The notes: generated by a model from the letters alone, not told the origin. 6,397 nt of DNA from an uncultured Clostridia bacterium (GCA_905235755.1 CAJONA010000069.1:1-6397), one strand, 5' to 3'. Counted from the stretch's first letter, positions 1 to 5,788 are shown. Numbers and translations: made by a program.

Positions 1-37
1 GGAGCAAAATTTAGAAACCAAAGGAGCGGTGCGACGA

Positions 38-85
38 CGTTGTAGGGGTTCCCCGACGCGAACTTGAGAGCGTTGGGGGTTCCCG
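38..85. repeat. Two GGTTCCC-core direct repeats
   Basis: CGTTGTAGGGGTTCCCCG (38-55) and CGTTGGGGGTTCCCG (71-85) share CGTTG followed by a G-run, TT and a C-run. The first contains a perfect GGGG-TT-CCCC palindrome, the second GGG-TT-CCC. Similar GCGAAC and ACGACG words flank both copies. The pattern looks like repeated intergenic DNA rather than code. Its role is unknown. Confidence 0.45.
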
Positions 86-171
86 TTTCAGGCGAGGGCG
101 AACGACGTATTCTCTCGGCTTTATCTGCACTACACCGGCGGTCAAGCGGCACGCTTGTCTGTTTCTTTTGA

Positions 172-202
172 TGCACTTTTCTTTCAGATAAAGAAAAGTG
201 CA
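172..202. repeat. Perfect 13-bp inverted repeat (hairpin)
   Basis: TGCACTTTTCTTT (172-184) and its exact reverse complement AAAGAAAAGTGCA (190-202) enclose the 5-base loop CAGAT. No gene in the window ends just upstream on either strand, so it is not clearly a terminator of a visible gene. The operon to the right already has its own terminator at 334-367. It may be the terminus or core of a small dispersed repeat. Confidence 0.6.
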
Positions 203-282
203 CTGTTTCGCTTACGGCGCGAGAAAAGCGGCGCTTTCTTGCAGAAGCAAGAAAAGTACATTCTCCCGCGCACGGCGCGAGA
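191..282. repeat. Degenerate direct repeat, 58-bp offset
   Basis: Segments 191-224 and 249-282 align without gaps at a constant 58-base offset. They match at 27 of 34 positions by hand count. The blocks AAGAAAAGT at the left end and ACGGCGCGAGA at the right end are identical. A weaker third echo, GCGAGAAAAAAGCG, lies at 298-311. This looks like an eroded tandem duplication or two neighbouring copies of a short dispersed repeat. Confidence 0.45.
235..254. repeat. Small 8-bp inverted repeat
   Basis: TTTCTTGC (235-242) and GCAAGAAA (247-254) enclose the tetraloop AGAA. The hairpin lies inside the degenerate 58-base-offset repeat and shares the AAGAAA theme with the larger hairpin at 172-202. 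No adjacent gene explains it. Confidence 0.4.
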
Positions 283-333
283 GAAATAACGCATCGTGCG
301 AGAAAAAAGCGATAAAAGAAAAAAATAACTTAC

Positions 334-367
334 AAAAAAGAAAAGCGACGCTCGTTTGAGCGGCGCT
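334..367 (-). terminator. Rho-independent terminator of the minus-strand operon
   Basis: Read on the minus strand, a hairpin begins six bases after the TGA of the TIM-barrel gene. Arms 358-367 and 344-353 form a 10-bp stem with one mismatch and a 4-base loop. The stem is followed by TTTCTTTTTT (343-334). A GC-rich stem plus T-run placed just after a stop codon is a classic intrinsic terminator, and it marks the end of the three-gene operon. Confidence 0.85.
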
Positions 368-373
368 GCCATT

Positions 374-1339
374 TCATGCCCACCACATATCCGTGGCTGT
401 TTCTTTTATGATTATCTTATCGAGGAACGATATCGCCTTCGACAGTCCTTCGAGCGGCGTCATCAGCGCGTCCTCGTGTTCAATCGAGATCGTCCCGTCA
501 TAGCCGACGACTTTGAGTGTGCTTATCACCTTTGACCAGAATTCCGCGCCGTGGCCGTATCCTACCGTGCGGAATACCCAACTGCGCCCCATAAGGTCGC
601 TGTAATGCTTTGTGTCGAGCACGCCGTTTTTGCGGATGTTCGCGTCGATAAGCTCCGTGTCTTTCGCGTGAAAATACAGCACGGCGTCGCCGAGCGTGCG
701 AATGACCTCGGGTATATCCATGCCCTGCCATATGAGGTGCGACGGATCGAGATTTGCGCCTATAATATTGCCGACAGCAGCGCGGAGCTTCAAACACGTC
801 TCGGGATTGTATACGCAAAATCCCGGGTGCATTTCAAGCGCGATCTTTTTGACGCCGTGAGCCGCCGCAAACGCCGCGGCTTCTTTCCAATACGGAATGA
901 GGACCTCGTTCCACTGATAATCGAGCTCGTCGAGGTATTCCGGCGGCCATGCGCATGTCACCCAGCTCGGCTGTTTTGCGTCTTTGTCGCTCCCGGGACA
1001 GCCCGAAAACGTGATCAATGTGTCGATGCCGAGCATTCCCGCGAGCTCGCACGCGGCACGGTAATCCGCTTCGAACGAGTCGCGTATCTCTTTGTTCGGA
1101 TGCACGCAGTTGCCGTGAACGGCAAGCGCCGATATGCTCATGCCGTATTTTTTAAACGTAGACGTAAGCTCGTTTCTTTTTTTATCGTCTTTAACCAAAA
1201 TCTTTGCGTCGGCGAGCGCCGTCCCGGGATAACCGCCGACGCCGAGTTCGAGCTGTGTAACGCCGTGTGATGAGAGAAATTTGAGCGCTTCGTCGAGAGA
1301 CATTCCGCCGAAAACGCTTGATACCACGCTGAGTTTCAT
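374..1339 (-). CDS. Sugar phosphate isomerase/epimerase-like TIM-barrel protein
   Basis: This 321-residue soluble protein belongs to the xylose-isomerase-like TIM-barrel family (AP_endonuc_2 type), whose members isomerise, epimerise or eliminate sugars, keto-sugars and inositols using a divalent metal. Likely metal ligands, inferred by family pattern, are Glu169 (LEMHPG), Asp198 and His201 (LDPSH), His224 (FHAKD) and Glu287 (IEHED). These sit at barrel strand ends as expected, and the length is normal for the family. The ATG at 1339 is preceded by GGAGG (1344-1348) four bases upstream. The gene is last in the operon, 30 bases after the oxidoreductase stop, and is followed by a terminator. The pairing with a Gfo/Idh/MocA enzyme suggests the two act in sequence on one carbohydrate. 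The substrate cannot be read from the sequence. A DNA-repair endonuclease IV is unlikely because the sequence carries the sugar-isomerase LDPSH and FHAKD signatures. Confidence 0.88.
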   Translation of the reverse strand: MKLSVVSSVFGGMSLDEALKFLSSHGVTQLELGVGGYPGTALADAKILVKDDKKRNELTSTFKKYGMSISALAVHGNCVHPNKEIRDSFEADYRAACELAGMLGIDTLITFSGCPGSDKDAKQPSWVTCAWPPEYLDELDYQWNEVLIPYWKEAAAFAAAHGVKKIALEMHPGFCVYNPETCLKLRAAVGNIIGANLDPSHLIWQGMDIPEVIRTLGDAVLYFHAKDTELIDANIRKNGVLDTKHYSDLMGRSWVFRTVGYGHGAEFWSKVISTLKVVGYDGTISIEHEDALMTPLEGLSKAISFLDKIIIKETATDMWWA

Positions 1340-1369
1340 ACTTCCTCCATATATTGAATTATTTAAATA

Positions 1370-2428
1370 TCAAAATGTTTCTTTTATGACCGTGTTCGTC
1401 CTTGCCGATTCAAATGCCAGCTCCATAACTTTCATCACGCGCATGACCTCGGCCTCCTTGACAAACGGTTCTTCGTTGCCTTTTGCCGCCTCGATGAACT
1501 TCTGATAAAACCCGATAAAGTCCGGCTCGTCGAGAGGAATTGAATATTGCGTTATCGATTTTTCGGAGCGCGGGCTCATTGTCTTTGTGAATCCGTTGCC
1601 CGCCTCGATGCCGCGCAGACCTTCCTCAACGCGCTCCTTGACGATTGTGTATTGGCAGCCGTTTGCGGCGTTCCAGTCTTTTACCGTCGCCGTTCCGTTC
1701 GTGCCGTAGACCTGCCAGCGAGGCAGAGGGATAAACGTGTTCGTGCCGATGACTATGCGATATACAAGTCCGGATTCGAAGCCGATGTCAAGCTCAAATC
1801 CGTCGTCGCAGTCCTCGCCGAGAATATACGACATACGGCAGTATATATCGGTGATATTCTCCTTCACCATATACAGCGCCTGATCTATCATGTGGACGCC
1901 CCAGTCAAGCATCATGCCGCCGCCGCACGCTTTTTTGCGGCGCCATTCCCCGGGGATGCCGTTCGATCCCATAACGCGCGATTCAAAACGGTATACTTTG
2001 CCGAGCGTTTTCTCATCGTAGAGCTTTTTTACGGTCACAAAGTCCCTGTCCCAGCGGCGATTTTGATGAACCTCGAATAAAACGCCGTTTTTCTTCGCCG
2101 CGTCGTACATCTGCTTTGCTTCTTCGCTCGAAAGGGTTATCGGCTTTTCACAAATGACGTGCTTGTGCGCGTTTGCCGCGCGCACGGTGTACTCGCGGTG
2201 AAAATTATTCGGCGTGGCTATAAGCACCGCGTCTACATTTTTGTCTGAAAGGAGCGCGTCGGCGCTTTCGTAAGCGATAAGCCCGTGTTCGCGCGCGACG
2301 TCAAGGCGCGCAGTGTCGATGTCGTAAACGCCGATGACGTCGACGTCAAAACCCTGTTCCTTTACGCTTTTGATTTTTCTTTCATGGTATCCGGCCATGC
2401 CGCCGTATCCGATTATAGCAAAATTCAT
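1370..2428 (-). CDS. Gfo/Idh/MocA family NAD(P)-dependent oxidoreductase
   Basis: This 352-residue cytosolic dehydrogenase has the usual family length. The N-terminal Rossmann fold begins with a dinucleotide-binding loop GYGGMA (7-12). The family hallmark CEKP (93-96) supplies the probable catalytic Lys95. The C-terminal domain carries DWGVHMID (175-182) with Asp175 and His179 as the likely catalytic pair. Known members oxidise or reduce a hydroxyl/keto group on sugars, inositols or glycosides with NAD(P). The ATG at 2428 has AAGGA (2438-2442) nine bases upstream. It lies 28 bases after the small membrane-protein gene and 30 bases before the TIM-barrel gene, so the three are probably co-transcribed. 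A specific substrate such as myo-inositol or glucose cannot be assigned from motifs. Confidence 0.93.
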   Translation of the reverse strand: MNFAIIGYGGMAGYHERKIKSVKEQGFDVDVIGVYDIDTARLDVAREHGLIAYESADALLSDKNVDAVLIATPNNFHREYTVRAANAHKHVICEKPITLSSEEAKQMYDAAKKNGVLFEVHQNRRWDRDFVTVKKLYDEKTLGKVYRFESRVMGSNGIPGEWRRKKACGGGMMLDWGVHMIDQALYMVKENITDIYCRMSYILGEDCDDGFELDIGFESGLVYRIVIGTNTFIPLPRWQVYGTNGTATVKDWNAANGCQYTIVKERVEEGLRGIEAGNGFTKTMSPRSEKSITQYSIPLDEPDFIGFYQKFIEAAKGNEEPFVKEAEVMRVMKVMELAFESARTNTVIKETF

Positions 2429-2456
2429 AAAATAATTTCCTTTTAAAGCGTCTGTA

Positions 2457-2681
2457 TTATTCTTCTTCGGTATTTTCGTCTTCTTCCGCTTCTTTGCACT
2501 CGGCTTCGTTCTCTTCCGATCCGTCGATGTCGTCTATTGCAACCTGAACGCTGATCTTTTTATTAAAGACTTTTGTCAAAAGAATGTTTATTGCGGCGAA
2601 TACCGAGATCACCGCTGCCGCTTTGAGGACCATCTTCCCCAAAAATTCACAAAACGAACATTTTGTTTTGTTTTCTTCCAT
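2457..2681 (-). CDS. Small single-pass membrane protein with acidic tail
   Basis: I do not recognise this 74-residue protein. It has a short charged N-terminus with a Cys-x-x-Cys pair (Cys8, Cys11) and one hydrophobic segment at about 17-36. A short basic stretch (Lys37, Lys41, Lys42) follows. The C-terminal tail from about residue 50 is strongly acidic, rich in Glu and Asp, with one further Cys62. It looks real: the ATG at 2681 follows AGGAGG (2691-2696) nine bases upstream and sits about 27 bases from the predicted transcription start. It is the first gene of the operon with the oxidoreductase and TIM-barrel genes. It has no obvious catalytic motif. A membrane anchor, a stress-type small protein or an unrelated passenger are all possible. 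Confidence 0.7.
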   Translation of the reverse strand: MEENKTKCSFCEFLGKMVLKAAAVISVFAAINILLTKVFNKKISVQVAIDDIDGSEENEAECKEAEEDENTEEE

Positions 2682-2690
2682 GGTATTTTT

Positions 2691-2696
2691 CCTCCT
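2691..2696 (-). promoter_or_regulatory. Ribosome binding site of the small membrane protein
   Basis: A full AGGAGG on the minus strand, nine bases before the ATG at 2681, supports this short reading frame as translated. Confidence 0.8.
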
Positions 2697-2714
2697 GTTT
2701 ACAGTGTTTTTTTC

Positions 2715-2743
2715 ATTTTAACATATAAGAAATGATTTGTCAA
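2715..2743 (-). promoter_or_regulatory. Strong sigma-A promoter of the three-gene operon
   Basis: On the minus strand, TTGACA (2738-2743) and TAAAAT (2715-2720) are separated by exactly 17 bases. A TG one base upstream of the -10 box gives an extended -10. Transcription should begin near 2708, leaving a leader of roughly 27 bases before the small membrane-protein ATG. It stands back to back with the plus-strand promoter, with 51 bases between the two -35 boxes. Confidence 0.88.
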
Positions 2744-2770
2744 TTTTAATATCGGATTTTTTAATAAAAG

Positions 2771-2816
2771 CATTTATAATTATATTCATTTGAGTTGACA
2801 AAACACATTATAAATG
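2771..2816. promoter_or_regulatory. 10-bp inverted repeat flanking a -35 box (candidate operator)
   Basis: CATTTATAAT (2771-2780) and its exact reverse complement ATTATAAATG (2807-2816) bracket the plus-strand -35 box. The right arm lies in the promoter spacer and touches the extended -10. Arm centres are 36 bases apart. This could be a pair of half-sites for a regulator controlling the divergent genes. The sequence is very AT-rich, so coincidence is a real alternative. Confidence 0.3.
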
Positions 2817-2823
2817 ATATAAT
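2795..2823 (+). promoter_or_regulatory. Consensus sigma-A promoter of the toroid-protein gene
   Basis: A perfect TTGACA (2795-2800), a 17-base spacer and a perfect TATAAT (2818-2823) are present, with TG at 2815-2816 forming an extended -10. Transcription should start near 2830, giving a leader of about 34 bases before the ATG at 2864. This placement rules out translation from the TTG at 2795, which is part of the -35 box. Confidence 0.92.
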
Positions 2824-2853
2824 GGCGTGGAAATTACGGAAATATCCTCTTGC

Positions 2854-2858
2854 GGAGG
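2854..2858 (+). promoter_or_regulatory. Shine-Dalgarno site that fixes the start at 2864
   Basis: GGAGG lies five bases before the ATG at 2864. CCTC at 2846-2849 can pair with GAGG at 2855-2858 across a 5-base loop, so a small hairpin may partly cover the site. Confidence 0.85.
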
Positions 2859-2863
2859 CAAAA

Positions 2864-4582
2864 ATGAACTTTTTTAACGAATATATGTCGGCTGTTCGCG
2901 CTTATGAGAAGGACATCGAGTCGTTGAGACCGCGTTTTACGGTAACCGATCCGAACAGTATGATGTACGGCACGTTTGCGTCCTTTAATATGCTCGGCGA
3001 CGTCGGCGGAGACATCGGACGCATCGCGATAGCGTCGACGCTTTACGCATGTGAAGACAGCCGGTATTATCACAGCAAAAAAATGCTCGATGCAATTAAA
3101 GACGGCTGCGCGGCGCTCGACAAAAAAATACATCCCGACGGCACCGTCGATATGCTCGAGACAAATTTCCACACGGCTGAGCAATTCGGACTTGAACATA
3201 TGTCGCTCTGCGCGCTGAACATGAAGAAAAATCTCGCTGACGGTGATGACGACAGGAAAACGTTTGAAATATTGTGCGGCGTGATAAGACGGCTTCTTGA
3301 CGGATGTCTTCACGGCGGTTTTCACACGCCCAATCACCGGTGGGTAGAGACGGCGGCCATACTTCAGGGATGCGCCGTGCTCGACTTCAAAGACTGCGAG
3401 CCGTATATGCAAAAGGCGCAAAAATACATCGCGGAAAAAATCGACTGCGACGAATGCGGTGAATTTTCCGAGCGCTCTGCGGGAATGTACAACAGGCACT
3501 GCGATCACGTCTTTCTCGGCATATACGAGCAGACAAAAAACAGGGATTTTCTCGACGCCGTCTGTAGAAATCTCGATTTGATGACGTATTATATCAACGA
3601 CGATTTTTCGATGTTCACGCAGAACTCGCGCCGCAAGGACAAGGGCGAGGTCGGCAGTCAGCAGATGTTTTACAAGGCGACGAAATATTATGCGGACATA
3701 TATTTCTCTCAGTACCTGCTCACCGCATATCTGACGGGCGAGGATCGCTATGCAGCCATCGCCGCCGAGATTATGAAGAACGCGAACGCACATGGCGGCA
3801 GACCGCGCGTCGATCTTGAATATTTTTTGGAATACCCCGAACTTAAAAGAAAAGAATTCAACACCGATATTCCCGCTTTGCCGAAGACGTACGAACTTTA
3901 TCAGCCGAAATCCAATATAGTCAGGATGAAAAACGATACGGCGACGTTCTCGTTTTTGGCGAAAAATCCCAGCTTTTTGCAGATCGAGGCGGCCGGGATG
4001 CAAGTCGCGGTCAGAATGTGCTCATCATTCTTCGCGGTGGCGCAATTCATTCCCGACAAGCTCGAAAAGACGGATAGCGGCTACAAAATGACGATGATCG
4101 CTCACGGCGAGTACAAGCTGCCGCTCGACGATCCGGGCGAGAATACAAACGACTATTGGAGCATCGATTACAACGCGCGCAAGGCGGTGCAGCAGCAAGA
4201 CCTTAAAATGACCGCGACGCTCGATTTTTGCGAGGACGGCGCGGAGCTCGGTATAAGCGTCGACGGCTGCGAGAATGTCCCGACGAAGATCGAATTCGCA
4301 TTTAACCCCGGCTTGCTCGTCGAGATCGGCGACGCCGCGATGCTCACACGAGCGGGTGCCAATGCGTTCGGAAAACGCGGCACGGCAAGATTTGAAAGCT
4401 ATGAGGGTGCGGTGCTGACGCTTGAAGATGTTTTCTGCAAGCATATTTATGCCGAAGGAATGCGCGGCTCGTTCAGTCCAATCGACGGAATGTTCACGTT
4501 TTATATGACGGATTTTGCACCGTTTAACAGAAAAGTGAAGATCAAGATCACGCAGGCACAAGGAACGAGAATATTTTATTGA
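2864..4582 (+). CDS. Putative alpha/alpha-toroid polysaccharide lyase-like protein
   Basis: This 572-residue protein has no signal peptide or membrane segment, so it is probably cytosolic. Residues 1 to about 330 look all-helical. From about 350 the protein turns beta-rich, ending in a sandwich-like domain. This matches the toroid plus beta-sandwich plan of heparinase II/III-like and related lyases. Candidate active-site residues, by resemblance only, are Asn157-His158 in GGFHTPNHRW (151-160), and Tyr209 with His212 in FSERSAGMYNRH (201-212). Asn-His followed some fifty residues later by Tyr is the spacing type seen in PL17-like enzymes. The start is the ATG at 2864, set by GGAGG and the upstream promoter. 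A 23-residue longer frame from TTG 2795 would have to be translated from promoter DNA. The gene is monocistronic and divergent from the oxidoreductase operon. It could instead be a glycosidase or a non-catalytic relative. Existence is near certain; function is tentative. Confidence 0.85.
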   Translation: MNFFNEYMSAVRAYEKDIESLRPRFTVTDPNSMMYGTFASFNMLGDVGGDIGRIAIASTLYACEDSRYYHSKKMLDAIKDGCAALDKKIHPDGTVDMLETNFHTAEQFGLEHMSLCALNMKKNLADGDDDRKTFEILCGVIRRLLDGCLHGGFHTPNHRWVETAAILQGCAVLDFKDCEPYMQKAQKYIAEKIDCDECGEFSERSAGMYNRHCDHVFLGIYEQTKNRDFLDAVCRNLDLMTYYINDDFSMFTQNSRRKDKGEVGSQQMFYKATKYYADIYFSQYLLTAYLTGEDRYAAIAAEIMKNANAHGGRPRVDLEYFLEYPELKRKEFNTDIPALPKTYELYQPKSNIVRMKNDTATFSFLAKNPSFLQIEAAGMQVAVRMCSSFFAVAQFIPDKLEKTDSGYKMTMIAHGEYKLPLDDPGENTNDYWSIDYNARKAVQQQDLKMTATLDFCEDGAELGISVDGCENVPTKIEFAFNPGLLVEIGDAAMLTRAGANAFGKRGTARFESYEGAVLTLEDVFCKHIYAEGMRGSFSPIDGMFTFYMTDFAPFNRKVKIKITQAQGTRIFY

Positions 4583-4586
4583 TATA

Positions 4587-4620
4587 CAAAAAATCCCGAC
4601 TCGGTCGGGATCTTTTGTTT
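4587..4620. terminator. Bidirectional intrinsic terminator between convergent genes
   Basis: An 8-bp perfect stem (4593-4600 with 4604-4611) closes a 3-base TCG loop. TTTT-G-TTT follows on the plus strand (4613-4620), and six A (4587-4592 region) give a T-run on the minus strand. It starts a few bases after the toroid gene stop and lies 47 bases past the mnmA stop, so it can end both convergent transcripts. Confidence 0.88.
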
Positions 4621-4626
4621 TATTCG

Positions 4627-4658
4627 TTTGTATAAAATATATAATACATTTGTATAAA
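4627..4658. repeat. Short AT-rich direct repeat
   Basis: TTTGTATAAA occurs at 4627-4636 and again at 4649-4658, immediately beside the mnmA stop codon. It is probably low-complexity spacer DNA with no evident function. Confidence 0.3.
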
Positions 4659-5723
4659 TTACAAGATCGTGCCGCCGCCGAGGACGATTTCTCCGTCGTA
4701 GAGCACCGCCGCCTGACCGGGCGTGATCGCGCGCTGCGGCTCATCGAATACTATTTTGACATCTCCGCCATCAATAGGGCAGACCGTCGCCGGCTGTTCC
4801 TTTTGTCTGTACCGTATTTTCGCGCTCGCTCTGAACGGCTTGCTCGGCGCTTCGCCGGAGATCCAGTTGAAGTCGCCGACGGTAAGCGTTGTCGAAAAAA
4901 GATCGCTGTTTTCACCGAGAGTAACGGTGTTGTTCTCGGTGTCAATTCCGCAGACGTACAGCGGCTCGCTCGCCGATATGCCGAGACCCTTGCGCTGACC
5001 TATAGTGTAGCGGATTATCCCGCGGTGCGTGCCGAGGATGTTTCCGCTTTTGTCGACAAAGTCTCCTGATTCGTATTTTTTGCCCGTGTGGAGCTCGATT
5101 ATCTTCGCGTAGTCGCCGTCGGGGACAAAACATATATCCTGGCTGTCCGGCTTTTTCGCGTTGACAAATCCGTGCCTGTCCGCTATCTCTCGCGTCTCGC
5201 TTTTGCAAAGCTCTCCGAGCGGGAAAAGTGTGTGCGCGAGCTGTTCCTGCGTCATCGAGTACAGCACGTAGCTTTGATCTTTTGACGCGTCGACCGCCTT
5301 TTTAAGTATAAATCTGCCGTTTTTCTTTTCTATCCTCGCGTAATGACCGGTGACGACATACTCGCACCCGAGCACCTTGGCGCGCTCGTACAACTTGTCG
5401 AATTTCATATACCTGTTGCAGTCGATGCACGGGTTCGGCGTACGCCCCCGCTCATAACTTTCGATGAATTTGCATATTATCTTTTCTTTGAAATCATCGG
5501 AAAAATTGAACACGTAATACGGCATGCCGAGACTGTACGCGACGCTGCGCGCATCCTCGACGTCGTCGAGCGAACAGCAGGTGTGACCTTTTGAAATTCC
5601 GGCGTCCTCGTTGTTATACAGCTTCATCGTGCATCCGATGCAGTCGTAGCCGTTTTCTTTTGTTATATATGCGGCGACGCTCGAATCCACGCCGCCGCTC
5701 ATGGCGATGAGTGCTTTTGTCAT
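4659..5723 (-). CDS. mnmA: tRNA-specific 2-thiouridylase MnmA
   Basis: This 354-residue cytosolic enzyme adenylates C2 of wobble uridine 34 in tRNAs for Lys, Glu and Gln and transfers persulfide sulfur to make 2-thiouridine. The N-terminal PP-loop SGGVDSS (9-15) binds ATP. TPNPCIDCN (95-103) carries the nucleophile Cys102, aligning with the E. coli nucleophile, with an extra Cys99. SQDIC (194-198) supplies the persulfide-accepting Cys198. The central HRGIIRYTIGQRKGLGI block and the C-terminal ITPGQAAVLYDGE segment are family signatures. Length is normal. The ATG at 5723 is chosen because AAGGA (5731-5735) lies seven bases upstream and the MTKALIAMSGGVDSS start matches the family. A longer frame from TTG 5783 begins in the -35 box. 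The gene has its own promoter and ends at the shared terminator. Confidence 0.97.
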   Translation of the reverse strand: MTKALIAMSGGVDSSVAAYITKENGYDCIGCTMKLYNNEDAGISKGHTCCSLDDVEDARSVAYSLGMPYYVFNFSDDFKEKIICKFIESYERGRTPNPCIDCNRYMKFDKLYERAKVLGCEYVVTGHYARIEKKNGRFILKKAVDASKDQSYVLYSMTQEQLAHTLFPLGELCKSETREIADRHGFVNAKKPDSQDICFVPDGDYAKIIELHTGKKYESGDFVDKSGNILGTHRGIIRYTIGQRKGLGISASEPLYVCGIDTENNTVTLGENSDLFSTTLTVGDFNWISGEAPSKPFRASAKIRYRQKEQPATVCPIDGGDVKIVFDEPQRAITPGQAAVLYDGEIVLGGGTIL

Positions 5724-5730
5724 TTTTCTG

Positions 5731-5735
5731 TCCTT
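5731..5735 (-). promoter_or_regulatory. Shine-Dalgarno site that fixes the mnmA start
   Basis: AAGGA on the minus strand, seven bases before the ATG at 5723, supports that start over the upstream TTG at 5783, which lies in the promoter. Confidence 0.75.
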
Positions 5736-5754
5736 AATATCTATCGATGTAAAT

Positions 5755-5783
5755 ATTATAAGGCTTTTTCGCGCCGATGTCAA
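5755..5783 (-). promoter_or_regulatory. Consensus sigma-A promoter of mnmA
   Basis: On the minus strand, a perfect TTGACA (5778-5783) and a perfect TATAAT (5755-5760) are separated by 17 bases. Transcription should begin near 5748, leaving a leader of about 25 bases. The -35 box begins only five bases beyond the T-run of the cysK terminator. Confidence 0.92.
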
Positions 5784-5788
5784 TATAT

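Larger units (their letters stand above)
1..343. other. Gene-free left-edge region with short repeats
   Basis: I see no supportable gene in this stretch. Short open frames exist on both strands but lack a Shine-Dalgarno site, and one overlaps the operon terminator. The region holds two GGGGTTCCC-type motifs, two perfect hairpins and a degenerate 58-bp-offset repeat, all listed separately. By eye it is much more GC-rich than the spacers at 2682-2863 or 4583-4658, which argues against it being an ordinary promoter or terminator spacer. Dispersed intergenic repeat DNA, or a decayed element, is the most economical reading. The 3' end of an upstream gene could touch the very left edge but cannot be recognised. 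Confidence 0.6.

Noticed and set aside
38..311. CRISPR array
   Set aside because: The repeats are only two or three degenerate copies without uniform spacers, and no cas gene is present.
184..372. Minus-strand 62-codon frame
   Set aside because: It covers the repeat hairpins and the operon terminator, has low-complexity Phe/Ser/Arg content and lacks a convincing ribosome site.
551..1270. Plus-strand 239-codon frame
   Set aside because: It is antisense to the well-supported TIM-barrel gene and is rich in Arg, Ala and Val, as expected of a shadow frame. It has no family motif.
1547..2080. Plus-strand 177-codon frame
   Set aside because: It is antisense to the Gfo/Idh/MocA gene and has shadow-type composition.
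2824..2863. Riboswitch in the leader of the toroid gene
   Set aside because: The leader is only about 34 bases, too short for any known riboswitch. It holds just a 4-bp hairpin.
2834..4003. Long minus-strand frame of 389 codons
   Set aside because: It lies antisense inside the toroid gene, starts without a ribosome site and shows no domain. Codon bias of the sense gene keeps the frame open.
4025..4744. Minus-strand 239-codon frame spanning the convergent terminator
   Set aside because: It crosses the bidirectional terminator and overlaps both the toroid gene and the mnmA end in other frames.
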